Position numbers and translations under genes: made by a program. 64,000 bases of DNA from Gilvibacter sediminis (GTDB lineage Bacteria; Bacteroidota; Bacteroidia; Flavobacteriales; Flavobacteriaceae), in the NCBI RefSeq assembly GCF_028561565.1, contig NZ_JAQQTE010000001.1:62001-126000 (forward strand), given 5' to 3'. Under the pieces are notes generated by a model. It ran no database searches. It was not told the origin of the DNA and saw only the letters and a list, made by a program, of their open reading frames with translations. Shown here one piece after another: positions 52,737-61,081 of the stretch (positions are counted from its first letter, which is position 1; every line of letters starts with the position of its first letter).

Positions 52737-53177
52737 TTATTTAGCAATTAATTTCTTGATTCCACTAAAGAGCATAGTACCAATGGCTACGAAAGCCAAG
52801 ATATAAAAGGTTCTTAGACCAGCTCCTACCCAGCGTGCGCCGCTAGCAGAAAGCACCTCACCGTCCTTCATTGGAGTCTCAACTCCTTCAGAAATACCGT
52901 AAGAAATGGCAACAACCAATACGAATGCTCCTATTGAAATCAGGGTCTTCTTAATGTCCCCTGCAAAGATTCCTTTAACTACGTAGAAGAGTACTAACAC
53001 CAATACAATGGCGAGCACTACATAGGCTACGAACATGAAAGGATCTACTACGCTCCCCTGAATGGCAGCGTCACTCTTGATAGCCTCGTCCCCTGTGGCA
53101 ATCACGCGTCCTAATAGAATTAGGCCAACGACTCCCAGAGCTAAGGCTACGTATTTTAAAATTTTATGTAAACCCAT
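52737..53177 (-). CDS. Four-helix membrane protein between exbB and exbD
   Basis: A 146-aa protein with four predicted membrane helices (about 7-26, 45-68, 77-95, 118-140). I do not recognise a family. It is packed 20 nt after exbB and 9 nt before exbD, which implies it belongs to the same energy-transducing complex or is regulated with it. Confidence 0.65.
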   Translation of the reverse strand: MGLHKILKYVALALGVVGLILLGRVIATGDEAIKSDAAIQGSVVDPFMFVAYVVLAIVLVLVLFYVVKGIFAGDIKKTLISIGAFVLVVAISYGISEGVETPMKDGEVLSASGARWVGAGLRTFYILAFVAIGTMLFSGIKKLIAK

Positions 53178-53197
53178 AATTTAAATTGGTGTGATTA

Positions 53198-53998
53198 TTA
53201 CTTCTTGTTTTTGTAGTCAACTAACATATCGATAAGTGTGATCGATGCATCTTCCATATTGTTAACGATGCTGTCAATCTTAGCGATGATGTAGTTGTAG
53301 AAGATCTGAAGGATAATCGCAACAATAAGACCAAATACTGTGGTCAAAAGTGCTACTTTAATACCTCCCGCTACCAATGATGGTTGCATGTCTCCAGCTG
53401 CCTCGATCTTATCGAAGGCCTGAATCATACCAATTACTGTACCCATGAAACCAAGCATCGGTGCCAGTGCGATAAACAATGAAATCCAGGACACGTTCTT
53501 TTCTAGTTGTCCCATTTGAACTCCTCCGTAAGCAACTACTGCTTTCTCTGCAGCGTCAATGCTTTCGTCGGCGCGGTCAAGACCTTGATAGTAGATAGAT
53601 GCTACAGGTCCTTTTGTGTTACGGCATACTTCTTTAGCAGCTTCAACACCACCGCTATTTAGCGCATCTTCAACGCTTTCTGCCAACTTCTGCGTGTTGG
53701 TAGTAGAAAGGTTAAGGTAAATGATACGCTCAATGGCAATAGCCAAACCAAGGATCAAACAAAGAAGTACAATTCCCATGAAACCAGGACCTCCTTCGAT
53801 GAAACGCTTTTTAAGCTCTTGGTGGAAACCAGCGTCAGCGTCATCCGCTGCTCCGGCATCTGCATCTTGAATAATGTTAGATGATACTGAGGTGATCACC
53901 TCGTGTACATTGTTGGCATTGTACGAGTTAGCTTGTGCACTAAAACTACCTGCACATACCATGGCGGCAATTGCCAAAATAGAAAATAATTTTTTCAT
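53198..53998 (-). CDS. exbB: MotA/TolQ/ExbB proton channel family protein
   Basis: A 266-aa ExbB. It begins with a signal-peptide-like segment (KKLFSILAIAAMVCAGSFSAQA) and a periplasmic stretch, then the first channel helix (about 72-95), a long cytoplasmic loop with GGVEAAKEVCRNTKGP, and the two conserved channel helices in ISLFIALAPMLGFMGTVIGMIQAF and GIKVALLTTVFGLIVAIIL. First gene of the exbB-x-exbD-exbD operon; no tonB gene is adjacent. Confidence 0.92.
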   Translation of the reverse strand: MKKLFSILAIAAMVCAGSFSAQANSYNANNVHEVITSVSSNIIQDADAGAADDADAGFHQELKKRFIEGGPGFMGIVLLCLILGLAIAIERIIYLNLSTTNTQKLAESVEDALNSGGVEAAKEVCRNTKGPVASIYYQGLDRADESIDAAEKAVVAYGGVQMGQLEKNVSWISLFIALAPMLGFMGTVIGMIQAFDKIEAAGDMQPSLVAGGIKVALLTTVFGLIVAIILQIFYNYIIAKIDSIVNNMEDASITLIDMLVDYKNKK

Positions 53999-54035
53999 TG
54001 CTATCGACTTAAAAGTTTGTTTTTAGTTAAGGGTT

Positions 54036-54066
54036 TAAAGATAAAAAAATATTCTTTCAAACAAAG
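54036..54066 (-). promoter_or_regulatory. Promoter of the exbB operon
   Basis: On the minus strand TTTG (54062-54065) and TATCTTTA (54036-54043) are 18 bp apart, 38 bp before the exbB ATG. The rest of the gap up to 54230 shows no gene or obvious structure. Confidence 0.65.
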
Positions 54067-54230
54067 AAGAATGCTATTGCAAAGCCGCTAAAAACGTGGA
54101 TTTTTTTCAAAATTAACCCCCATTCCTTGACAGCTTCGTAATAGCAGGTTCAAAACAGTTGGGAATTAACATTTTCAGACACTCATAAAGAGGCCTGAGA
54201 ATGAAGCATTTGCCAAACTATTTGTAGGTA

Positions 54231-55823
54231 TTATCGGGTTTGCATGATCACCCGCTTAACAACAGTGCCAGATTCTGTCACTATTTTCAAATGATAGACT
54301 CCAGAAGCAAGATTAGAGAGATCCAAACTTTTAGAGGCTTGTAGATCGGACAGTTGATTTACCGTTCTACCCAATTGATCATAAAGTTTGACCTCCAAGA
54401 TCATTTGGTTCGTTTGAATATTTAACAATCCTGAGCTTGGGTTGGGATACACTTCGAGGAGAGTACCGTCAGCTTCAAAGGTGTTGAGTACATTATCCAT
54501 CTTGAGGATCCAAAAATCAGCTTCACCATAGTTTGGGCCTTCGTGATCGCCTCCTGCTGCCGATGATGATGCACCACTTACCAATAGATTGCCGTAACCG
54601 TCAATTTTAATTTCCGTAGCTCCGTCATTAAAATACCCACCAATAGTATCGTCCCAAAGTACATTTCCATCAGTATCTATCAGAAACAACCAAAAATCAC
54701 TTCCACCCACGCTGGGTTCCGACTTATCTGCTGAAGCGGCCGAAGAAGAAGTGGTCGCTACCATAATATCTCCTTCTGGTGTCAATTTAATGTCTTTTAC
54801 TTCCTCGGCTTGATCACCACCAATAGTATTTTCCCAAAGAATGGTACCGTCGGTATCTAAAAGCAAGGCCCAAACATCCATTGAACCCAAGGAATCCTCG
54901 GATTTATGACCATAACTGTTGGATCTTGAAGTGCCCGCCACAACAATGCGACCGTCCGGGAGTTCCAAGACGCGAGCTCGTCCGTCCCAATCCAAGCCGC
55001 CAAGGGTGCGGTCCCAAACTACGGCTCCGGTGTCATCCAAGCGCACAATCCAATAATCTCTGGAACCTACCCCGCCAATACTCTCTTCTGACTTATCTGC
55101 AGAACTGTTAGATATGGAAGTTCCTCCTAGGATCACACCGCCATCGGCTAATTCGTAAAGCGATTCCAGCCAATCGTTACTGGTACCGCCAATGGTATTT
55201 TGCCATTGTATTTCCAGATCGGCATTGAGCTTTAAAACCCAGTAGTCCCAGCCACCTATATTGGGTTCGTTTTTATCAAAGGAACCGGAAGAATCCGAAG
55301 TTCCACCCATGATGTAGCCGCCATCACTGGAAACAACTATATCTCTTAAATGATCTGAGTTGTTTGCGCCGATAACCTTTTGCCATTGCTCGTTCCCATC
55401 AGCATCTACTTTGACAAACCAAAAATCGTAGAGGCTGTAATAATTAGGCACCGTTTTGTTTCCCGACACCCCGGATAAACTGGTACCCGCAACTAAATAA
55501 CCGCCATCTGGCGCATTGAGAACAGTTCTTACAGAATCAGAAGTGTCACCTCCAAATCCGCGTTGCCAAAGTATAGTGCCGTCTGAAGCAAACTTGATCA
55601 CCCAATAATCGCTGTTTCCATAATTGGGAACGGTCTTTAGCCCAGAAATCCCAGAGGACGAATGTCCGGCAGCAATAAAATGACCGTCTGGAGTTTCAAT
55701 AATGCTCATAGCGGCATCACCCGCTGAACCTCCAAAGCTGTTTTGCCAATAGAGCTCGTATTCTTGCCCCATGAGCGGGAAGCAAGAGAGCGCAAGACCA
55801 AAAAGGACAAAAAGGGTTTTCAT
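54231..55823 (-). CDS. Seven-repeat propeller-like protein with type IX secretion sorting domain
   Basis: A 530-aa exported protein. After the signal peptide (to about Gly19) come seven repeats of about 60 residues (G-G-x-x-x-D ... DGG-x-x-x-x-G-T-S ... DKSE ... DYW-x-x-K-L-D-x-x-G-x-x-x-W), the same unit as in the lipoprotein at 36860. The last 75 residues are a type A C-terminal sorting domain (VYPNPSSG..., LYDQLGRTV, LASGVYHLKI, VVKRVIMQ), which directs export through the type IX system and attachment to the surface. Ligand unknown. Confidence 0.88.
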   Translation of the reverse strand: MKTLFVLFGLALSCFPLMGQEYELYWQNSFGGSAGDAAMSIIETPDGHFIAAGHSSSGISGLKTVPNYGNSDYWVIKFASDGTILWQRGFGGDTSDSVRTVLNAPDGGYLVAGTSLSGVSGNKTVPNYYSLYDFWFVKVDADGNEQWQKVIGANNSDHLRDIVVSSDGGYIMGGTSDSSGSFDKNEPNIGGWDYWVLKLNADLEIQWQNTIGGTSNDWLESLYELADGGVILGGTSISNSSADKSEESIGGVGSRDYWIVRLDDTGAVVWDRTLGGLDWDGRARVLELPDGRIVVAGTSRSNSYGHKSEDSLGSMDVWALLLDTDGTILWENTIGGDQAEEVKDIKLTPEGDIMVATTSSSAASADKSEPSVGGSDFWLFLIDTDGNVLWDDTIGGYFNDGATEIKIDGYGNLLVSGASSSAAGGDHEGPNYGEADFWILKMDNVLNTFEADGTLLEVYPNPSSGLLNIQTNQMILEVKLYDQLGRTVNQLSDLQASKSLDLSNLASGVYHLKIVTESGTVVKRVIMQTR

Positions 55824-55954
55824 AGCATTTGTGGATCTTTATCTAACGTTGTCCACCCTTAAAAGTAGCAAAAAAATATAAGCTGTTGAATTACAGCCGC
55901 TAATACATGAAGTTTGCCTGGCGTTGAAGATAAACTTCACGGGTGAGGTTTAAT

Positions 55955-57100
55955 TTATTTCCAAGGTCCGCCGTCCTGGGTCACCGCCACAAAACTGGGT
56001 TTGCCCTCTTTTTCGGCTTCTCGATCAAATCTAAACAGGCCCTTCCAACCGCCCAGCCAAAATCGGTCTTGATCATCTTCATAAAACGTAATGATACCTT
56101 GGGAAAGGAGTCCGTCCTTCTCATTAAAGAGTTCAAAGGTCTCACCGTTGTAACGGTACACGCCTTGATGTTCTGCAGCGAACCAGAGATCACCTTTGCG
56201 GTCTTCATAAACACCAGAGGTCTCTACGCCGTCCACGATGCCATCTTTAGTAAAATGTTCAAAGGCACCATCAGCATATCTGCTAATACCGCCCAACATA
56301 CTACTGATCCAAATTCCACCTTTGCTGTCCTCGTAAAATCCACCGGCCTTATTGTCCTGCAGACCATCCGCAGTAGTTAAAAATCGAAATTCCTCTCCGT
56401 CGTAAATTGTGATCCCGTAACCGTCAAAAGAAAACCAAAACTGCCCCTTACTGTCCTGAAAAATATCTCCTACGCCATTATCGGAAAGTGAAGGGTTGGG
56501 ATTTTCCTCCTCAGGTTTAGGAACCTCAAAAGGATAGATCTTTCCGTTTTCCATATAAGAGACGCCTTGGTTGGTTCCAAACCACAAGCGACCGCTTTTA
56601 TCCAAATACATGCCGTAAACACCGTCATCTGCCAAACCGTCTTTGGTGGTGTAATTTCTAAAGACGCCATCCTCATATTGGGTCACGCCGCCAGCGGTGG
56701 CGATCCAAACTACGCCTTGCGGATCCACTAGAATCTTATTAACACGATCATTCCCCAAGCCGTCCTTTTCATTAAAGTACTGCAACTGGGTCCCGTCATG
56801 ACGCGCCACCCCATAATGATTGGTGCCCATCCAAACCTGGCCTTGCTGGTCCACAGCTAAGGCGCGCACCCAATGCGCTACTTGCCCTTGATAAAAGATT
56901 TCTACATAATCATCTACCGGGACACCATAGGGGTTTTGATTGAATATATCGGATTGATAGGCTGTTGGGGCAACAGGCTTAGCCTGCTTCTCCTGAGTTT
57001 CTGCAGATTCTGATTCTTGCTGCCCTTTACAGGCCCCAACGCTGAGCAAAAATCCACCCAGCACAACCAATAGAATTCTTTTATTCGTTATTGCTGCCAT
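55955..57100 (-). CDS. Reg_prop beta-propeller lipoprotein
   Basis: A 381-aa lipoprotein (lipobox SVGAC, lipid Cys24) made of about seven two-component-regulator-propeller repeats, each with the pattern D-x-x-G-x-x-W-x-G-T-x-x-G-V-x-x-Y-x-x-x-x-F-x-x-F-x-x-x-D-G-L. These repeats form the sensor of hybrid two-component systems such as those for glycan utilisation, but here no kinase or membrane helix follows, so it is a free periplasmic or surface propeller. The ATG at 57100 gives a better signal than 57118. It lies 50 nt after the interrupted GH47 gene on the same strand and is probably in that operon. Confidence 0.8.
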   Translation of the reverse strand: MAAITNKRILLVVLGGFLLSVGACKGQQESESAETQEKQAKPVAPTAYQSDIFNQNPYGVPVDDYVEIFYQGQVAHWVRALAVDQQGQVWMGTNHYGVARHDGTQLQYFNEKDGLGNDRVNKILVDPQGVVWIATAGGVTQYEDGVFRNYTTKDGLADDGVYGMYLDKSGRLWFGTNQGVSYMENGKIYPFEVPKPEEENPNPSLSDNGVGDIFQDSKGQFWFSFDGYGITIYDGEEFRFLTTADGLQDNKAGGFYEDSKGGIWISSMLGGISRYADGAFEHFTKDGIVDGVETSGVYEDRKGDLWFAAEHQGVYRYNGETFELFNEKDGLLSQGIITFYEDDQDRFWLGGWKGLFRFDREAEKEGKPSFVAVTQDGGPWK

Positions 57101-57150
57101 ACCTTTAAAGATAACCATTAAATGAAGTCCGCTTAGAACTTTAACAATCC

Positions 57151-58584
57151 TTAGTAACCTAAATAGGTCGCCACCAAAGCCGGATCAAAATGCGAACGCT
57201 TAAAAGGGTGTGCCTCCGTATTGAACAAATAGGCATTAAAATCAAAGCCGTCTTGATCCACCCCAGCCAAATAGAAATACTTTAAGGTCTCGGCGTAGAA
57301 ATAGGTCGCCAAATAATCTTTGGGCTCCTTGGTGCGGACATCTTCCACAGCATTGAAAGCTACCTCGTTTCTACAACAAGCATTTATATCTTTCCAATAG
57401 GTTTTGATCCACTCCAAATATTTGGGGTCTCTGGTGATCTGATGCAGATAATACGCAGACTCCACAATCTCCGGATTCAACTCAGAATTGGAATACTCCA
57501 CCTTATCCTCTTCATACAAATAACGCGTAGGCAAAAGTTGGTATTTATTCCACAACCAATTCCAGGTTTCCATGTTCCGCTCGGCATTTTCGAGATCGCC
57601 ATCCAAAGCTTGAACCGCAGGATAGAAAGCATCGTACAATGACATGGAACGCTTCACCACAGCTCCAGTATTCATGTCCACACAACGGTAAAAAAGCTTG
57701 CCGTCAAACTCCTCTGCATAATGCGAGTTGATCGCTTCTCGGCTGGCCTCCCACATGGCTTTTACCTCCGGATCCGGAAACAGCACCGTGCTTTTCATGA
57801 GGTACTCATAATAAGAATCCACGCCTGCTTGCAGATAACTCCAAGTGTTGGTCCACTCCCCGGTTTCCACGTTGATATAATCACCGGGCAAACCAATTTC
57901 AGAGCGTCTGTCAAAAATGGCCTTTGAAGCTCTCTTGGCCGCCTGATAATATTTAGGGTCTTTGGCGTATTAGCTCAGAATTCCAAACTCAATCAAATAG
58001 GTTGCGGCTTGCGCCACGTTGATCACGTTTCCTTTACCTTCACCTTGATTCCCGGCAACAGCGCCTGTCTTTAAATTCACCGAATGATACGGCATCCCCG
58101 TTGGCGAATCAAAAGCAGGTAACATACGGTCGCCAAAATCAATGGCTTTGGCCAAAACCTCTGGATTTTGCGTGTGATCATAAATGGCTAACAAACCTCC
58201 CAGAATTCTAATATTGACCTCAAAGATCTGCACATAGACATCTTTGTCCCAGTCCATGGCCAAGGCATAGGCCTCTATCTCTTGGGTTTCCGCCTCCAAG
58301 CCCATCAGCGCCAAAGTACTGTAAGCGTCTATAGGTGAAATGCCTAAAGACTCCTCATACCAATTGAATCCTTTTTTAGAAAGCGGCAAAAGCACGTCAT
58401 AACCCCAGGCGTACTCTTTGTACGCAGACCAACTGCGCTGCATTTCTGCTTTGACCTCATCGGCAAAGCTGATTTCTGGTTCCGGACTAACTTCTGAAGT
58501 TTCTTTAGATTCCTTACAGGCCGCAGCCAGCAGTAGGATTACGAGCAGCAAAAAGCCTGCTCGCAAAAAGCGGTTCTTTTTCAT
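57151..58584 (-). pseudogene. GH47 alpha-1,2-mannosidase lipoprotein interrupted by an in-frame TAA
   Basis: Two ORFs in the same frame together make one complete class I alpha-mannosidase of 477 codons. The first part (from ATG 58584; lipobox ending LAAAC, Cys22) has the GH47 opening AWGYDVLLPLS, SPIDAYSTLALMGL, FEVNIRILGGLLAIYD and PTGMPYHSVNL. It ends at a TAA at 57970-57972 after FGILS. The frame continues without any other stop (YAKDPKYYQAAKRASKAIF) into the second part with YLATYFYAETLKYFYL and NTEAHPF, the GH47 C-terminal signature. AAA (Lys) to TAA would be a single change. It is therefore a recent nonsense mutation, a sequence error, or a read-through site. Confidence 0.85.
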
Positions 58585-58684
58585 GGAATTAAAGGTACAG
58601 GTTTCCAATGGGATCTTGGGCTCTCGTTTAACGCAGTAACAAGAACAACACAAGCCTGACTCTTCTAAGCATAAATTATGTGGC

Positions 58685-59137
58685 TCATTTTATTTCAAAG
58701 TAGGTGTAGAAAAATTCAATACGCTCCACAAAAATCTCTTTATCATTGGCATTCATTTGACCCGTACTCCATTTTACAGGCCAGGCATCAATGAATTGCC
58801 ATGTTATAAGAGGCTTCCCTCCCTCATCCAGAAGATTTACAGTAAGCGGTTTGGGTTCAGTTGGCCCGTCGAGCCCCAGTTGCATCGTATTTAAACACCA
58901 CTTTGCAAGACTACCATCGGCTTTTATAAGGCCTCGTTTTACAACCAGGTTGGAGTATTTCACATTTGTTGGCACCCGACGAACAAGTCCATTCTCACCT
59001 GCTTCAGAAATCTCCTCAAAACTCAACTCACTATACAAGCCACTAATTTCTTTAAATAAATTCTGCTCATTGGCAGCATCGCCAGAAATCCTGACAGAAA
59101 AGTAATTACCTACAGGCGTTTCATTGGATTCAGGCAT
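58685..59137 (-). CDS. Orphan contractile-injection/phage tail tube protein (gp19 family)
   Basis: A 150-aa protein of the T4 gp19-like tail-tube family, found in contractile phage tails and extracellular injection systems (Afp/PVC/MAC). Family marks are NYFSVRISGDAA, EISGLYSELSFEEISEAGEN with the E-x-G-E-N turn, VRRVPTNVKYSNLVVKRGLI, LLDEGGKPLITWQF and DAWPVKWSTGQMNAND. No sheath, baseplate, spike or AAA+ gene lies anywhere in the window. Its start overlaps the DUF1643 gene by 8 nt. It may be a relic, a recruited scaffold, or act with a particle encoded elsewhere. Confidence 0.85.
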   Translation of the reverse strand: MPESNETPVGNYFSVRISGDAANEQNLFKEISGLYSELSFEEISEAGENGLVRRVPTNVKYSNLVVKRGLIKADGSLAKWCLNTMQLGLDGPTEPKPLTVNLLDEGGKPLITWQFIDAWPVKWSTGQMNANDKEIFVERIEFFYTYFEIK

Positions 59138-59672
59138 ATTTGGTCAGATTTAAATGCTCTTCAAGATACATTTTAATATCAAAATCCTGTAGCTTACTTT
59201 TGGCCGCTTGATACAGCGGATGCCTTGGGTTTCCCTTTGCAGTTAATTTACCTGCTATTCTGTAATTGAGATCATTCGGCTTGAGCAACTCAAAAATATC
59301 TACCAGACAAGGTATAAAGTATTTTCTGTGGCCTATCAGATCACCATAAGCTAACCACAGGGTGTCAAAATTGTACCGCTGAATCGCAGATGCTATCTGC
59401 GCCAGATTTTCTTTGTGGAGTTGATTGTTGATGCGCTTGTGAATGCGCGCCGGGTCAGTGGCGCGCTGCGGATAGACATTGAGCATTAAGAAACCGTCAT
59501 AGCCGTTGTAATTGGCTATGCGCTTTACCGAAAGCATGGTGCGATCCAAATGTTCAGAACAAGCTGTTGACGGGTTAATCCCTAGAATAGCGATCATAGT
59601 TTCCGACTCCTCGCCCAGCAAGTAGCGAGCCGTATTGGTTGCATTGTGCGAATAGATCGGCAGGGTTTCCAT
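59130..59672 (-). CDS. DUF1643-domain protein
   Basis: A 180-aa cytoplasmic protein of the DUF1643 family, recognised by ILGINPSTACSEHLDRTM, the NGYDGFLMLNVYPQRATDPARI segment, DTLWLAYGD and the C-terminal KGNPRHPLY. The function is not known; such genes often occur on mobile or accessory DNA. ATG at 59672 (GTG at 59675 is possible). Overlaps the tail-tube gene by 8 nt. Confidence 0.85.
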   Translation of the reverse strand: METLPIYSHNATNTARYLLGEESETMIAILGINPSTACSEHLDRTMLSVKRIANYNGYDGFLMLNVYPQRATDPARIHKRINNQLHKENLAQIASAIQRYNFDTLWLAYGDLIGHRKYFIPCLVDIFELLKPNDLNYRIAGKLTAKGNPRHPLYQAAKSKLQDFDIKMYLEEHLNLTKYA

Positions 59673-59700
59673 CACAGTAAAACTAAGAGAATTTATTTTA

Positions 59701-59805
59701 TGGGCGCGCCCCTCACCTTTATGTTCGGGTCGGGCTTTCGCTACTCGCTCTGCCTGGACGGCAGGAGCTCAAACAGAGCGCTCTATCCCTCGCGCGGGGT
59801 TGGTT
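59701..59805. repeat. REP-like GC-rich intergenic element C
   Basis: Same family as element A at 11836 but in opposite orientation: GGGCGCGCCCCTC, GGGTCGGGCTTTCGCT, an internal hairpin CGCTCTG ... CAGAGCG (arms 7 bp) with CCTG-gacgg-CAGG inside, and CTATCCCTCGCGCGGGGTTGG. Its right end runs into the stop codon region of the gene at 59804. Confidence 0.6.
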
Positions 59806-60298
59806 AGAGGTTTCTGTGTGGGCCTTTGTTTAACATGAGTACGATCAATCGTTCTGTAAGTGCTCCACGTAGCGGACTACCCTCTTTAAGCAGATCATTC
59901 CCGTTTTGATCAAACACCATAACCGCACTAAAATATTCGGTCGCAGATTCTTCTCCGTCTGTAATGATATAGAACTCTTCATGTGTACCCAATAACTTAC
60001 AGCGTTCCCAAATAACTTGATTAATAAGCGGATTGTACTTGCCTTCATAACGCGCATCCCACTCGCCAAAATTATTGAAGAAAGCAGATTGAATATCTGT
60101 AGCTGAGGCAATGGGCTCAAACTGCATTTCAGTCACATAGGTAGTGTCATTATCCTCCACATAGGCGCGCTCAACGAGCGTATAACGGATATCGTATTTG
60201 GGGGTGACTGCTTCTTGAGTGAAGGTGCAGGAAACAACCATTAGCCCTAACATAAGATAAGAGCAAAGAACTCTTAGGAATTTCAATTTTGAATTCAT
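59804..60298 (-). CDS. Small lipoprotein, function unknown
   Basis: A 164-aa lipoprotein from the ATG at 60298 (hydrophobic signal, lipobox MVVSC, Cys24). The mature part shows no motif I recognise; it has mixed alpha/beta character with IRYTLVERAYVEDNDTTYVTEMQF and YFSAVMVFDQNGNDLL. The start is preceded by the same 28-bp motif that precedes the neighbouring gene at 60338. An in-frame start at 60322 would lie inside that motif and is less likely. Confidence 0.65.
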   Translation of the reverse strand: MNSKLKFLRVLCSYLMLGLMVVSCTFTQEAVTPKYDIRYTLVERAYVEDNDTTYVTEMQFEPIASATDIQSAFFNNFGEWDARYEGKYNPLINQVIWERCKLLGTHEEFYIITDGEESATEYFSAVMVFDQNGNDLLKEGSPLRGALTERLIVLMLNKGPHRNL

Positions 60299-60310
60299 TA
60301 GTAAAGTAAT

Positions 60311-60338
60311 TGCGGGGAGCATTTCAATTTAGGGAAAT
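60311..60338 (-). promoter_or_regulatory. 28-bp conserved upstream motif, copy 1
   Basis: TGCGGGGAGCATTTCAATTT followed by AGGGAAAT. A nearly identical copy is at 61003-61031. On the minus strand each sits 11-12 nt before a start codon and contains TAAATTG, a possible -7 core. Confidence 0.5.
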
Positions 60339-60991
60339 TAGTCTGAACCTCCTGAAAAGGTAATTTCAGGATCTTGCAAACCTTCTATTATTTGGTCAAC
60401 CGCATACTCTCCTCGAAAGGCGTAGTAATTGCCTTTTTTATCAATGAGCACAAAACTCCCACAAGGAAAGTGAATGGGGAAGAAGAGCTCTTGAATGGTT
60501 TTTGGATCATCTTGAATCCAGTTAATATTTTTACCGTAGGTATTATTGGCTTCGGGCTTGTTGTAAACATAAAAGATATCGGTAGCTTCTAAATTCTCAA
60601 TTTCTGCATTAAGCCTCCTGTGACTAGCCCTTATGGATGATCTGTTTCCTGTCCTTAAACACTTGTCCATCCCAGGAGAATACACAATGACCAAATACGT
60701 TTTTCTATCCAGCTCCTTTCCAGATCGCTCATACAAACTCTTTCGCAGCAGTTGATGGGTCCTGCTGTCCAATCGATCCTTAAGAACTCTTTTAGCCTTT
60801 ACATGAACAATTAGTTCTTCCGAATCATAATCCAGATAGAAATAAGATTCAGTTTCTTCTTTGTCAAATTCTTCTTTAGTAATGGTCTCCCTCCATTCGT
60901 TGACATAGACTTCTGTTTGTGCAAACAGTCCGGCGGATGTAGTTAAAATTAAGAGTAGAGTAAGTCTCAACTTTTTTAGAAAAGCTATCAT
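60338..60991 (-). CDS. Secreted protein, function unknown
   Basis: A 217-aa exported protein (signal LRLTLLLILTTSAGLFAQ). The C-terminal part (FPCGSFVLIDKKGNYYAFRG, then a helix) looks thioredoxin-like in outline, but no C-x2-C is present and the call is weak. The start codon is ATG at 60991, preceded by the second copy of the 28-bp motif. Probably in tandem with the lipoprotein gene downstream, but not homologous to it. Confidence 0.65.
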   Translation of the reverse strand: MIAFLKKLRLTLLLILTTSAGLFAQTEVYVNEWRETITKEEFDKEETESYFYLDYDSEELIVHVKAKRVLKDRLDSRTHQLLRKSLYERSGKELDRKTYLVIVYSPGMDKCLRTGNRSSIRASHRRLNAEIENLEATDIFYVYNKPEANNTYGKNINWIQDDPKTIQELFFPIHFPCGSFVLIDKKGNYYAFRGEYAVDQIIEGLQDPEITFSGGSD

Positions 60992-61002
60992 AAGTATTAA
61001 AA

Positions 61003-61031
61003 TGCGGGGAGCATTCCAATTTAGGGAAAAT
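61003..61031 (-). promoter_or_regulatory. 28-bp conserved upstream motif, copy 2
   Basis: TGCGGGGAGCATTCCAATTT followed by AGGGAAAAT; differs from copy 1 at one interior position and near its end. Confidence 0.5.
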
Positions 61032-61081
61032 GTGGGAAATGGGATTGGGGTTGATTTGCTTCGTGAAGGATATCATTACTC

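Noticed and set aside
57970-57972. The GH47 TAA as a selenocysteine or pyrrolysine codon
   Set aside because: Those use TGA and TAG; a TAA in this position has no known recoding of this kind.
58685-59137. A prophage or complete contractile injection system
   Set aside because: Only the tube protein is present; no capsid, sheath, baseplate, lysis or integrase gene was found in the window.
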